Assembly: GCA_023474015.1 (NCBI GenBank)
Contig: JAMCYN010000101.1
Location: 90,097-154,096 of the forward strand
Direction of reading: 5' to 3'
Source of the DNA: Armatimonadota bacterium
Lineage (GTDB): Bacteria > Armatimonadota > UBA5829
DNA length: 64,000 nucleotides
Within the stretch, counting starts at the first letter, position 1. Each line of letters opens with the position of its first letter. Positions 51,069 to 59,594 of the stretch are shown here, piece after piece. The translations under genes were made by a program, and so were the position numbers. Below the pieces are notes generated by a model, which was not told the origin of the DNA, ran no database searches, and saw only the letters and a program-made list of their open reading frames with translations.

Positions 51069-53369
51069 TCACTTCTTATCAGGTTCCGGGGACGGGGTTG
51101 GAGCAATCGGCGCGAACGGCGCCAGCGGCCCCGGCGCGGGAGAGCTTACCGTCTCCAGCGACCGGACCTTGGACTTGATCTCCTGGTTCGCGGGGTCATA
51201 CTTCAGGTAGTCGCGGTAGACCTTGAGCGCGTCCATGCTTTTGCCCAGCTTCTCGTAAAGTCCGCCGAGGTCCAGAAGAAGCTGGCGGTCCCACGGCATC
51301 GACTTCGCCGCCACGGCGTAGCGGGCCGCCGCGTCCTGATCCTTGCCTTGGGCCTTGTATATGTCGCCAAGCTCCTTATTGGCCGACGGGTCATCGGCGT
51401 TCTTCGCGATGATCGCATTATACTGCTCGATGGCCTTGTCCTGCTGGTTCGCGCCCTTGTAGGCCGTGGCGAGGACATACCTGATCGCCACGTTGTCGGG
51501 GTTCTTGCCGGAAATCTCTTCGAGGCTCTTGATGGCCTCATCGGTCTTGCCTGCCGCTTTATACTTATCGAAGAAGAAGCCGTAGGGCGACTCGTCCTTG
51601 CCCGGCTCGACCAGCGTCTTGAGATAAGGCAAGAACTCCTCGGTCTTCTTCTGAGCCTCGTATAGCTTCGCCAGGGCCTCCAACGAGTTCGGCGCCGACG
51701 GCCTCGCCTCCAGCGACTTCTTATACGACGCAATCGCATCGTCCGGCTTGTTCTGCTTCTCCTGGATCGAGCCGATCTTGAACAGCGCGAACGACTTGGT
51801 CCCGACGTCATCGTTCTTCGCCATCTCGTTGTATTGTTCGAGCACCGCGGGATAGTCCTGCTTCTGCTCGATGAGTTCCGCCAGCTTCCCGCGATACATA
51901 ACATTCTTCGCATCGTTGGCGACGGCCTTCTTCAGCAGCGCGATGGCCTCGTCCGGCTTCTTCTGCTTTTCGAGGCAGAACGCGGCGTCGAACATGGTCT
52001 GCGCGACCCCCGGCTTGACCTTGAGCGCCTTCTCGTAGAGCGCGTAGGCCTTGTCATACTTCTCGTCCATCTTCAGGGCCATCGCGTAGGTGTTGATCGT
52101 ATCGAGGTCCTTGGGGGCCTTCTTCAGGGCGAGATCGAACTCGGGGTAAGCCTTGTCCTTCTTATTCTGGAACATATAGATGCCCGCGATCTTGCGATTG
52201 GGGATCGGGTCGGTCGGATAATACTTTTGCCACCTGCGATAGACCCTCACGGCCTCGTCCATCTTGCGACCGTTCTCCAGGACGAAGCAGTAAACCTCCA
52301 GCGCCATGCGGTTCTTCGGATCGGCTTTCAGGGCGGCCTGCGCGCTCGCGGAGGCTTCATTGATCTTGCCCTGCCTTGCCTGCACCATCGCCAGGTTCAC
52401 ATTCACCACTGGGTTTTTCGGCTGCGCCCGCCTCGCGGCGAGCCAGTAGGTTTCGGCGGCCTTGATATTCTTCTTGCCGTACTCATAGGCCCCGAGGTTG
52501 AAGTTGGCGTCGAAGTTGTTCTTGTCGATCTTGAGGATTCGCTTCATCGCCTCCGCGCTCTTGTCCGGCTTATTCATAATGCGGTAGAGGCGAGCAATGT
52601 TCATCAGCGCTTGCGGCGCAGCCTGCCGGACCTTCGCAAGTGCCTCATAATGCTGGATTGCACCCGTCCTGTCGCCGATCTGCTCAGCCGCCATCGCCGC
52701 CATCATACGCGCTCTGAGGTTGTCCGGGTGCGCCTTCAGCAGCTTTTCGCATATCGCCAGGACATCGCCGTACTTCTTCTGAGCGCCGTAACACCCGCAC
52801 AGGTTCATCAACGCGCCCTCATCGCCGGGATTGATATGCAACACCGACTTGAACGCATCCTCCGCCGCGTCGAACCTCTTCATCTTCATGTTGACCGTGC
52901 CGAACAGCAACTTGTATTGCGGCTCCTTCGGCTTCATGCCCATCAGCTTCCTGGCAAAGCGCAGGGCCTCGGCGTTCTTGTTCTCGAACATCAAGACCTG
53001 CGCAAGCTGCGCCGTCGCCATTTCGTTCTTGGGGTCAATCGCGAGAACCCGCTTGAAGGCCGCCTCGGCGTTCTTGGGCTGGTTCATCTGCATATATATC
53101 ATGCCGATGTTCATATACGGGGCAGGGACCATCGGCGCGATCTTGATCACGGCGCGATACTCGGCTATCGCCTTCTGGAGCTTACCGGCTTGCTGATACT
53201 TAATGGCGTTCTTGAAGTGGGCCTGAGCCTGCGCCCTGGGGTCGGCTTGCGCCTGCGGCTTGGGCTTGGCCCCGAACAGGACGGCGGGGTCTGTCTGAGC
53301 AAACACCTGACAGCTCAGCGAGACCAGGGCAATTGTGGTGATGATAGATAGTCGAGCGTAATTTGACAC
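51069..53369 (-). CDS. Exported TPR-repeat protein
   Basis: The 766-residue protein has a signal peptide (LSIITTIALVSLSCQVFA), a short linker and about 18 tetratricopeptide repeats spanning residues 45-735 (for example AIAEYRAVIKIAPMVPAPYM, AIEQYNAIIAKNADDPSANK), with TPR consensus W/L-G-Y-A-P spacing at 34 residues. A proline-rich tail (SSPAPGPLAPFAPIAPTPSP) ends the protein. TPR superhelices mediate protein assembly; location should be periplasmic or outer-membrane. The start is GTG 53369 with GAGGAG upstream. No partner can be identified from context. Confidence 0.85.
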   Translation of the reverse strand: MSNYARLSIITTIALVSLSCQVFAQTDPAVLFGAKPKPQAQADPRAQAQAHFKNAIKYQQAGKLQKAIAEYRAVIKIAPMVPAPYMNIGMIYMQMNQPKNAEAAFKRVLAIDPKNEMATAQLAQVLMFENKNAEALRFARKLMGMKPKEPQYKLLFGTVNMKMKRFDAAEDAFKSVLHINPGDEGALMNLCGCYGAQKKYGDVLAICEKLLKAHPDNLRARMMAAMAAEQIGDRTGAIQHYEALAKVRQAAPQALMNIARLYRIMNKPDKSAEAMKRILKIDKNNFDANFNLGAYEYGKKNIKAAETYWLAARRAQPKNPVVNVNLAMVQARQGKINEASASAQAALKADPKNRMALEVYCFVLENGRKMDEAVRVYRRWQKYYPTDPIPNRKIAGIYMFQNKKDKAYPEFDLALKKAPKDLDTINTYAMALKMDEKYDKAYALYEKALKVKPGVAQTMFDAAFCLEKQKKPDEAIALLKKAVANDAKNVMYRGKLAELIEQKQDYPAVLEQYNEMAKNDDVGTKSFALFKIGSIQEKQNKPDDAIASYKKSLEARPSAPNSLEALAKLYEAQKKTEEFLPYLKTLVEPGKDESPYGFFFDKYKAAGKTDEAIKSLEEISGKNPDNVAIRYVLATAYKGANQQDKAIEQYNAIIAKNADDPSANKELGDIYKAQGKDQDAAARYAVAAKSMPWDRQLLLDLGGLYEKLGKSMDALKVYRDYLKYDPANQEIKSKVRSLETVSSPAPGPLAPFAPIAPTPSPEPDKK

Positions 53370-53444
53370 GACGAAACTCCTCGGCGTCTTGAAGCATTAG
53401 GAGAATTCTAGTCTTCTGAGGGGAATACGTCAACATGAGGGAAA

Positions 53445-53545
53445 TGAAGAATGCAGAATGCAGAATAAAGGGAGGGCGAGGCTCTCGCCGAGCAACTATC
53501 CCTTCCCCATTCTGCATTCTGCATTCACATTCTGCATTCATTCAT
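53445..53545. repeat. Inverted iterated GCAGAATG repeats
   Basis: GCAGAATGCAGAATAAAGG on the left and CATTCTGCATTCTGCATTCA with CATTCTGCATTCATTCATT on the right flank a GGGCGAGGCTCTCGCCG hairpin between the TPR and anti-sigma genes. Confidence 0.65.
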
Positions 53546-53994
53546 TAGTTTCTTTGCGTAAACTCGAGTGTCGCGGCTTCGATGCGGCGGGCGTGCTTGG
53601 CGCATTTGGTGAAGCGGACCGTGAGGCCGGCCCGGTGCTTGATGAACTGCACGCTGTCGGCCAGCATTCGCATCAGCCGCATGCCGAACCCCTGGCTCGC
53701 GGGGCCCGTCTGGTCCGGCGGATCGGTGGGGCCGCCGAAATCGGTGACATCCGCCATGACGGCTCCGTCAACCGACCTGAAGGTGATGTGGACACAGTCC
53801 CTCTCCCCCTGGGGAGAACCGTGCGTAATGGCGTTCGCGCACGCCTCGGTAAGCACCAGCTTTGCTTCGTCGATCTCTTGCTGGTCCATCCCGACGCCGT
53901 CGCCGAGACAAGCAATAATCCTGCGCACCCGCGGCAGATAGTCCGGGTTGCTCCTGAGCGAAACTCTGGTTACGGAATCAACGCCGATAGACAT
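53545..53994 (-). CDS. RsbW-like anti-sigma-factor / serine kinase (HATPase_c_2)
   Basis: The 149-residue GHKL ATPase-domain protein has ACANAITHGSPQ (N box), VTDFGGPTDPP (G1-like) and GFGMRLMRML (G2-like), typical of RsbW/SpoIIAB anti-sigma factor kinases. The start is ATG 53994 behind GGAGGG. Such proteins bind a sigma factor and phosphorylate an anti-anti-sigma (STAS) protein; no partner gene adjoins, so the partner is unknown. The C-terminus lies at the edge of the iterated repeat. It is convergent-free: the next gene upstream (54178) is divergent. Confidence 0.85.
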   Translation of the reverse strand: MSIGVDSVTRVSLRSNPDYLPRVRRIIACLGDGVGMDQQEIDEAKLVLTEACANAITHGSPQGERDCVHITFRSVDGAVMADVTDFGGPTDPPDQTGPASQGFGMRLMRMLADSVQFIKHRAGLTVRFTKCAKHARRIEAATLEFTQRN

Positions 53995-54177
53995 CCTTAT
54001 CCCTCCTGCCATCCTGACAACGCACAACCGGCGCCCAATAGCAGCAGCCAGCCGCTTGCTTTATGGATTTGTAGTTTAGCAGAGGTTTCCGGCTATGTCA
54101 ATCAAAAAGACAGGTATGATATACAGTATCGGCGGCCCGTCGTAAGAGGAAAGATTAAAGCAGAGGAGTTGATTGCC

Positions 54178-54402
54178 ATGCTGGTCACCATGATAGATGT
54201 GATTAGCTGCGAAAACCCTGAATGCAGGGAATTCGCCAGGCTCGTTCCCGGGACGCACGGAATGAGATCCTACTATTGCCCGATCTGCGGAAGCGTCAGC
54301 TATGCAAGGCCGGTTGACGCCGCCCTTGCGACCGTACCGCAGCGATACTTGGAGTACCTGCGTCGAGTCCTAACCTTTGAGAGAGAAACTACTCCGGTAT
54401 AA
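54178..54402 (+). CDS. Small zinc-ribbon protein
   Basis: The 74-residue protein has a treble-type zinc ribbon C-x4-C...C-x2-C: SCENPECREFARLV (C11, C16) and YYCPICGSVSYARP (C34, C37). The rest is helical (VPQRYLEYLRRVLTFERETT). GAGGAG precedes ATG 54178 and a strong terminator follows, so it is an independent transcription unit. Small zinc ribbons of this kind often contact RNA, ribosomes or transcription complexes; the function is not known. Confidence 0.7.
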   Translation: MLVTMIDVISCENPECREFARLVPGTHGMRSYYCPICGSVSYARPVDAALATVPQRYLEYLRRVLTFERETTPV

Positions 54403-54447
54403 CCTATATACTCCGACCCAGTAGCAGGCCCGGATCCTCCACCAAGC

Positions 54448-54489
54448 GAAGCGCCACGGCTCACTCTCCGGCCGGGGCGCTTCTTTTTT
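54448..54489 (+). terminator. Rho-independent terminator after the zinc-ribbon gene
   Basis: GAAGCGCC (54448-54455) pairs with GGCGCTTC (54476-54483), the 20-base loop containing an inner CGGCC/GGCCG-like fold, followed by a run of six T. Confidence 0.85.
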
Positions 54490-54555
54490 GCATAGAGATG
54501 CGTCGGAAGGCTTCCGGAAGTTACATTTTCGTCAGAGCGGGTAAACACGACAGGT

Positions 54556-55221
54556 ATGCAATCGATAGCTAAACCATACGAAAATAGAAATGAAGCCGGG
54601 CGCGAACTGGCGCGCCACCTCTCCCGATACAAGGGCAGTGATTGCACGGTTCTGGCAATCCCACGGGGCGGGGTGGTGGTCGGTTACGAGATCGCGAGAG
54701 AACTCGCCGCCCCTCTCGATGTGATCGTGCCGCGCAAGATACCGGCCCCCAGCCAGGAGGAACTGGCTATCGGAGCAGTGGTCAGTTGGGGAGACCACGA
54801 GCGCCTGATCGACTACCACACGGTGCGCTATCTCGGGGTCGGCGAGGACTACATCGAGCGCGAAGTCGAGCGTCAGCTTGCGGAAGTCAGCAGACGCCTA
54901 CTTGTGTATCGCGGGACAATAGAGCCACCCGATGTAGCAGGGCGGACTGTCATCCTGGTGGATGACGGCATCGCCACCGGCTACACGACCCGCGCCGCGG
55001 TCCTGGCCGCCAGAAAGCTCGGCGCGGGCAGGATAGTGCTCGCGGTGCCGGTTGGCCCGGCGGACTCGCTGGCCTCAATCGAGCCGTATGTGGACGAACT
55101 GGTCTGCCCGCGGGTACCGTCTCCGTTCATGGCGGTGGGTTACTGGTATCGCGACTTCGAGCAGGTTACAGACGACGAGGTCGTCAGGCTGCTTCGATTG
55201 CATGCAACCGAAGCAACATAG
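54556..55221 (+). CDS. Predicted phosphoribosyltransferase (COG1926-type), copy 1
   Basis: The 221-residue type I phosphoribosyltransferase has an N-terminal region FENR/YENRNEAGRELARHLSRY, the PRPP loop VILVDDGIATGYT (about 132-144) and IPRGGVVVGYEIA (about 35-47). The COG1926 group has unknown substrates, often found near stress or esterase genes. The last residues LRLHATEAT are encoded by a family A palindrome (55191-55214). It is followed by a paralogue 67 bases downstream, so a tandem duplication has occurred. Confidence 0.85.
   Translation: MQSIAKPYENRNEAGRELARHLSRYKGSDCTVLAIPRGGVVVGYEIARELAAPLDVIVPRKIPAPSQEELAIGAVVSWGDHERLIDYHTVRYLGVGEDYIEREVERQLAEVSRRLLVYRGTIEPPDVAGRTVILVDDGIATGYTTRAAVLAARKLGAGRIVLAVPVGPADSLASIEPYVDELVCPRVPSPFMAVGYWYRDFEQVTDDEVVRLLRLHATEAT
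55191..55214. repeat. Dispersed palindrome, family A, copy 6 (encodes a C-terminus)
   Basis: GCTTCGATTGCATGCAACCGAAGC is read in frame as LRLHATEA at the end of the first phosphoribosyltransferase gene, in the same reading frame as copy 5. Confidence 0.8.
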
Positions 55222-55248
55222 AAACAATGGGGTTGGGGCAATAATGGG

Positions 55249-55279
55249 GTTGGTACGGGATTTCAAATCCCGCACCAAC
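55249..55279. repeat. Family B palindrome between tandem phosphoribosyltransferase genes
   Basis: GTTGGTACGGGATTTCAAAT followed by CCCGCACCAAC, a long hairpin with a one-base mismatch, ten bases before the second start codon. Confidence 0.7.
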
Positions 55280-55288
55280 AGAGAGTAG

Positions 55289-55942
55289 ATGACCGAGACT
55301 AGGCATTCGATATTCGAGAACAGGGCCGACGCGGGCAGGCGATTGGCGCTGAGCCTGGAGCGGTTCGCCGGCTCCGGCGCGATCATAATGGCAATCCCCC
55401 GAGGCGGCGCGCCGGTGGCCGCCGCAGCCGCCGAGGTCTTGAACCTCGAGTGGAACGTCATAGTCACCCGCAAACTCCCGATTCCATGGAATCCCGAGGC
55501 CGGCTTCGGCGCCGTGGCGGCGGACGGCTCCGTGGCCTTGAACGATAGAATGCTGCACGGCCTGCGGCTGCGCGCCGAGCAAATCGACAAGGTCGTGGAG
55601 CAAGTGAGGGCCGAAGTCGCCCGGCGCACCGAAGTCTATTCCAGGCTTAGAGCCCGGCCTGACCTATCGGAAAGAGTCGTGATAGTCCTCGACGACGGAC
55701 TCGCGAGCGGCTACACGATGCTCGCCGCGATAAAGTCGATACGCGCTCAGAAAGCCTCGAAGGTGGTGGCGGCGGCCCCGGTGGCGTCCAAGTCGGCGGC
55801 GACGCTGATCGAAGGCACGGCCGACGAGTGCGTGTTCGAGGTCATCAGCTCGTCGGTGCCGTTCGCGGTCGCGGATTTCTACCTTCAGTGGCGGGATTTG
55901 ACGGATGATGATGTCGCACGGGCGTTGGGTTTGGAAACTTAA
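55289..55942 (+). CDS. Predicted phosphoribosyltransferase (COG1926-type), copy 2
   Basis: This 217-residue paralogue of the preceding protein has SIFENRADAGRRLALSLERF, AIPRGGAPVAAAAAEV and the PRPP loop VVIVLDDGLASGYT (about 130-143). Divergence between the copies is considerable, so the duplication is old. The start is ATG 55289, overlapping the end of the palindrome spacer; no strong ribosome site is visible, so translation may depend on the upstream gene. The substrate base is unknown. Confidence 0.83.
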   Translation: MTETRHSIFENRADAGRRLALSLERFAGSGAIIMAIPRGGAPVAAAAAEVLNLEWNVIVTRKLPIPWNPEAGFGAVAADGSVALNDRMLHGLRLRAEQIDKVVEQVRAEVARRTEVYSRLRARPDLSERVVIVLDDGLASGYTMLAAIKSIRAQKASKVVAAAPVASKSAATLIEGTADECVFEVISSSVPFAVADFYLQWRDLTDDDVARALGLET

Positions 55943-57588
55943 CACGCGTAATCGCAGCCGGGCCCGAACCTGCCGTTTGATGCATCCGCAAGCTCGGCTT
56001 CGAGGGCTTTGAGAGTGGTTGTCCACGTGTATTCTACTGCCTCCCGGCCCACAACTATCGTGATCGGTCCCCTGTGAGAATTGTCCACACCCCTGATTTC
56101 GCGATACAGCCCAAGCGCGCGGTTCATGTGCTCGACCGCCTCGGCGTCATCCCCCCGAGCATGAGCCAGGGCGGCCTTTAGCCGTTCGACATAGAACTCC
56201 CCCAGCCTGCCCGTGCAAAACGCATCGCGCGCCAGCGACGGCAATTCCTTCTCGCCCGACGCGGAACGCATCCCCTTCTCACCGGCGGAGACTGCCTGCT
56301 CGGACAAATCAGCCAATTCTTCGATTAGCTCGTCGGGGCCGTAGGAGTCTTCAGGCGTGCCGGAGCGCACATACTCCGCGAGGCGGACGGCGCGGTCGCC
56401 CGTCACGTCCTGCCACCACACGCCCCCGGATTCGCCGAGCATATCCGCGACCGATAGCAGATGAAATACCGATGCATCCGCGTCCCATATCGAGCAGAAT
56501 TGTGGCCCCCAATAGCCTGATTGGGGCGCGAAGTAGAGAGCCAGAAGCTCGAGTATCCGCGAGCCCGCCGAGAAGCCGGGCATCAGCCTGGAGTTGCGCA
56601 GGAGCCACTTCGGCAGCCCGCTTCGCAGAAGCTGCTCGACGCTCGTTCCACCCCATGCACTATACCAAACCAGATCGCGCTGCCACTGGAACTTGAAGTA
56701 CTCATCGGATGTACGCGGCCAGTCGGCGACCGAGAGCGGCCGAAGCGCGAAGCCCTCACACTCCATCCTGTTCAGGTTCTCCACGATTTCCTCAACTGTA
56801 TCGAACGAGAAACATGTCCACGGCTCGACATTCGCGGCCTGAAAGTCGGCGATGATATTCTCAGCGCCGGCGGCCTCGACCCAAGCGTTGAACTCACTGT
56901 CGGGGCCGGCATCAACCAGGCAATCGCGTGTATAGCGGGCGAAATAACCGACTTGACGGCCCCCTCGGCGTTTGACCGACCCGACGATCTCCTCCGGCGC
57001 ACCCTCCCATCCGCGCAGATACAGCCGGACATCCGGCCTGGCGGCATCCACGGCGTCGACTATCGCCTGCTGAACGAATTGCGGGCGAACGCCGACATCC
57101 CCCGCGAGGTTGGAGCCGACATCGGCAATCAGGCCGACAAGCTCCGGGTAGGTCTCAAGGAGTTCGCGAACGCAGTGATGGGTATATTCGAGGCTGAAAT
57201 CCGAAGGCACGCGCGCCTGGGACGCATCGATCCCCTGGGCCGCGAGGAGTCGCTCGGGCATATAGATATTGAAGAAGAGCAGGTAGGAGGCGATATCATA
57301 GTCCAGCGCGGTTTCGAATATCCAGTGGTGCATGCGCTGATAGTCCATCAGGGCAGGCTCACCGATGATTTTTGCATCCGGATAGCTCGCGAGATCGATC
57401 ATAAATGGGGACGGGTGCGTGTTGGCGAGTATCAGCGCATCGAACCCGCATCCGCTCATCGCGCGAAACATCTTCTGCCACACGCTCTTGTCGAAGAACC
57501 ATTTGTTGTTGGCGTATGCCGCCGGTTCGTTGAATGCTCTATACGTCCCGGCGGATACCGGGTCCCAGGTGTAGAAGGCTTTCAGCAT
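55939..57588 (-). CDS. Putative TIM-barrel glycosidase-like protein, family uncertain
   Basis: The 549-residue cytosolic protein looks like a glycoside-hydrolase-type barrel followed by a helical domain. It begins KAFYTWDPVSAGTYRAFNEP, then has strand-like segments GFDALILANTHPSPFMIDLA, YLLFFNIYMPERLLA, PELVGLIADVGSNLAGDVGV and DVRLYLRGWEGAPEEIVGSV, typical of alternating beta/alpha barrels such as GH67/GH20-like enzymes. Catalytic residues cannot be assigned. It overlaps ftcD by seven bases, so it is co-translated with it, an unexpected pairing of a carbohydrate-type and a one-carbon gene. Confidence 0.5.
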   Translation of the reverse strand: MLKAFYTWDPVSAGTYRAFNEPAAYANNKWFFDKSVWQKMFRAMSGCGFDALILANTHPSPFMIDLASYPDAKIIGEPALMDYQRMHHWIFETALDYDIASYLLFFNIYMPERLLAAQGIDASQARVPSDFSLEYTHHCVRELLETYPELVGLIADVGSNLAGDVGVRPQFVQQAIVDAVDAARPDVRLYLRGWEGAPEEIVGSVKRRGGRQVGYFARYTRDCLVDAGPDSEFNAWVEAAGAENIIADFQAANVEPWTCFSFDTVEEIVENLNRMECEGFALRPLSVADWPRTSDEYFKFQWQRDLVWYSAWGGTSVEQLLRSGLPKWLLRNSRLMPGFSAGSRILELLALYFAPQSGYWGPQFCSIWDADASVFHLLSVADMLGESGGVWWQDVTGDRAVRLAEYVRSGTPEDSYGPDELIEELADLSEQAVSAGEKGMRSASGEKELPSLARDAFCTGRLGEFYVERLKAALAHARGDDAEAVEHMNRALGLYREIRGVDNSHRGPITIVVGREAVEYTWTTTLKALEAELADASNGRFGPGCDYAC

Positions 57589-58490
57589 TTCCGCATCCAG
57601 TGCTCCAATATCCGCGTCTCCGACAAATTACAGAACTTCATCGCCTTGCCCGCGGCCTCGACCAGGGCATCCAGCCTCATCGCCCCGATGAGTTCCGATT
57701 CGAGAATGTTGACTCCCAGCGCGCAGGCCTCGCTCTCGACGAACGAATAGACGTCCCAGAGGCCGGTCTTGTGCGGCAGGGTGAGATTGGTGGAGACCTG
57801 TGCGATGCCGCGCGACTTGAGACACACCGCGATGGCCTTGACACCCTCCATCCCTTCGCCCGAGTCGCGGAGCTTGCGAATCTTCGAGGCGATGCTGCGG
57901 GCCGCGTGGATATCGTCGGTGGCGAGGTTGATATTGTAAGCAATCAGGGGGCCGCGCGCTCCGACGACAGTCGCGCCGGCGGTCGGGTGAAGCTCACTCG
58001 GGCCGAGGTCGGGGCCACGGCTGTCCATGACGCACTCGACCTTGAGCACCTCATAACCGCCCCTGCGTATCTCCGCCAAGTTACAGCGGTCGGGCTTGGC
58101 AGCCGAGGATTCGTAAAAGTACACCGGCAGTTTGAGCTCGCCCGCGATATCTTCCCCGATCTGCCGAGACAACTCCACCGCCCCCGCCATATCGATCCCC
58201 TCCAGGGGCACGACCGGGATCACGTCGATAGCCCCGATGCGTGGGTGACCGCCGACGTGTTGGTTAAGGTCTATCAGTTCGACAGCCTTCCGAGCGCCCG
58301 CTAGGATCGAGCGCCGGATATCCTCCGGCTCCCCTATGAAAGTGACGACCGAGCGGTTGTGGTCGGTATCCATCGAGTAATCGACGAGCCTAGCGTCCGA
58401 CGCGGAGCCGATTGCATTCACAATCGCGTCGATCACCTCCGGCCGCCTACCCTCACTGAAGTTTGGCACGCATTGAATGAGTCCGGACAA
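57582..58490 (-). CDS. ftcD: Glutamate formimidoyltransferase (FtcD N-terminal type)
   Basis: The 302-residue protein contains only the formiminotransferase part: QCVPNFSEGRRPEVIDAIVN, the active-site H in NQHVGGHPRIGAIDVIPVVP, GPSELHPTAGATVVGARGPL and NLTLPHKTGLWDVYSFVESE. It transfers a formimino or formyl group between glutamate and tetrahydrofolate (histidine degradation or 5-formyl-THF salvage); the cyclodeaminase domain is absent. The start is TTG 58490, ten bases after GGAGG that is buried in a 14-bp hairpin. Folate genes lie about 10 kb away. Confidence 0.92.
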   Translation of the reverse strand: MSGLIQCVPNFSEGRRPEVIDAIVNAIGSASDARLVDYSMDTDHNRSVVTFIGEPEDIRRSILAGARKAVELIDLNQHVGGHPRIGAIDVIPVVPLEGIDMAGAVELSRQIGEDIAGELKLPVYFYESSAAKPDRCNLAEIRRGGYEVLKVECVMDSRGPDLGPSELHPTAGATVVGARGPLIAYNINLATDDIHAARSIASKIRKLRDSGEGMEGVKAIAVCLKSRGIAQVSTNLTLPHKTGLWDVYSFVESEACALGVNILESELIGAMRLDALVEAAGKAMKFCNLSETRILEHWMRKC

Positions 58491-58542
58491 TTGGCAGTTT
58501 CCTCCGAAGACGAATCATAACTCTACTTCGCCTTCGGAGGGT
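58491..58542 (-). promoter_or_regulatory. 14-bp hairpin masking the ftcD ribosome-binding site
   Basis: On the minus strand CCTCCGAAGGCGAA pairs completely (one G-U) with TTCGTCTTCGGAGG around a 12-base loop GTAGAGTTATGA. The GGAGG of the ftcD Shine-Dalgarno sequence is the last strand of the stem. Upstream, CACGGCCGG...CCGGCCGTG forms a second hairpin (about 58575-58600). This is a candidate translational switch; on the plus strand it would be followed by TTTTA, but no plus-strand gene precedes it. Confidence 0.6.
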
Positions 58543-58604
58543 TTTATCCTTCAAGCCGCTTAATCCACGGCCGGACCCGGTCACCGGCCGTGCGATCAGT
58601 CGAC

Positions 58605-59594
58605 TTAGAGTTCCGTCAGCCTGACGGAAGGAGAGTTCGTGACTATGAACTCGCTGGGCACCGGCGTCACAAGGCCCTTCTCGACCAGAAAATCGACAAG
58701 AGCCTGGCTGTTGAGCACGGGGTTGGTTCCGGTTCCACAGGGCGGGGCTGTGCGACTGAACAGACTCCAGCATCTGAGCGGGGTGTATTCGAGATTGCTC
58801 TGGATGCAGTCGATGTTCCTGTAGTGCTGCACGTTGTTGATTATCGGCAGTTGTCCAGGAGCTACCGGATCGACTATCGCATAGACGGGGTCGCAGCAGT
58901 CCGGTTCGAGGTTGGCTAGCCTCGGCGCGAAGTTCGCGCCCAGTCTCTCGGCTAGCGCCGCGTCCGACGTGTCGGTGAAGGCGATATGGGTCACACAGGT
59001 CCTTGGGTGGAACGGCAGTTTGAAGAACACGGCGATCACGGGAAGTTCGATCTCCTGTTCCGCGATTTCAAACTCCAGTGCCTGAGGAATGAGCTTGCCG
59101 TTGGAGTCCTGCACGATAGTCGCGTCAAGCACCGAATCGGGCCTTATCTGGACCAAGTCGCCTGAGGCCAGTGCATCCTCAACCTGATCCAAGGTGTTGA
59201 TGGTCGGCGGGAATGGTATTCCGCAGAACTCCAGGTAGTGCACGCGCCACAGCGGCGTGTAGTCGGGGTCGCACGGCTCCCTGGTGAAGATCACCGTTTG
59301 CCCGCAGTTGATGAGGTAGACGTCATTCAAGACGTCCTTGTCCAGGGCACACTTCAGGGCCAGGGACCAGTCAACGGGGACATAGTCGTCGCTGAACCGG
59401 GCAAAGTGGTCGAGTAGTTTGGCAACCATCGGGTCCGAGGCAGCGAACGGGACATACCGTATTCTCTGCCCCACGGCATTCCACGCGAGCCTCATCGTAA
59501 ATTCTTGCGAGTCCTGAGTGTTCAAGGTCACGGGATTGCCGTTAAACAATACCACGAGCCATAGTGCTTGCAGGATACTTGGGATGCTAACCAT
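58605..59594 (-). CDS. Unknown exported-type protein with repeated beta domains
   Basis: The 329-residue protein starts at ATG 59594 (MVSIPSILQALWLVVLFNG) behind AGGAGGG. The N-terminus is a weak signal-type segment. The body contains ALKCALDKDVLNDVYLINCG and DPDYTPLWRVHYLEFCGIPF, a pattern seen in DUF7482-like secreted proteins, and a later cysteine-rich region (DCCDPVYAIVD, RCWSLFSRTAPPCGTG). Function is not known. It is separated from ftcD by two hairpins. Confidence 0.5.
   Translation of the reverse strand: MVSIPSILQALWLVVLFNGNPVTLNTQDSQEFTMRLAWNAVGQRIRYVPFAASDPMVAKLLDHFARFSDDYVPVDWSLALKCALDKDVLNDVYLINCGQTVIFTREPCDPDYTPLWRVHYLEFCGIPFPPTINTLDQVEDALASGDLVQIRPDSVLDATIVQDSNGKLIPQALEFEIAEQEIELPVIAVFFKLPFHPRTCVTHIAFTDTSDAALAERLGANFAPRLANLEPDCCDPVYAIVDPVAPGQLPIINNVQHYRNIDCIQSNLEYTPLRCWSLFSRTAPPCGTGTNPVLNSQALVDFLVEKGLVTPVPSEFIVTNSPSVRLTEL

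Noticed and set aside
58491..58542. Rho-independent terminator on the plus strand
   Set aside because: TTTTA follows the stem on the plus strand, but there is no plus-strand gene upstream; the ftcD ribosome site in the stem is the better explanation.
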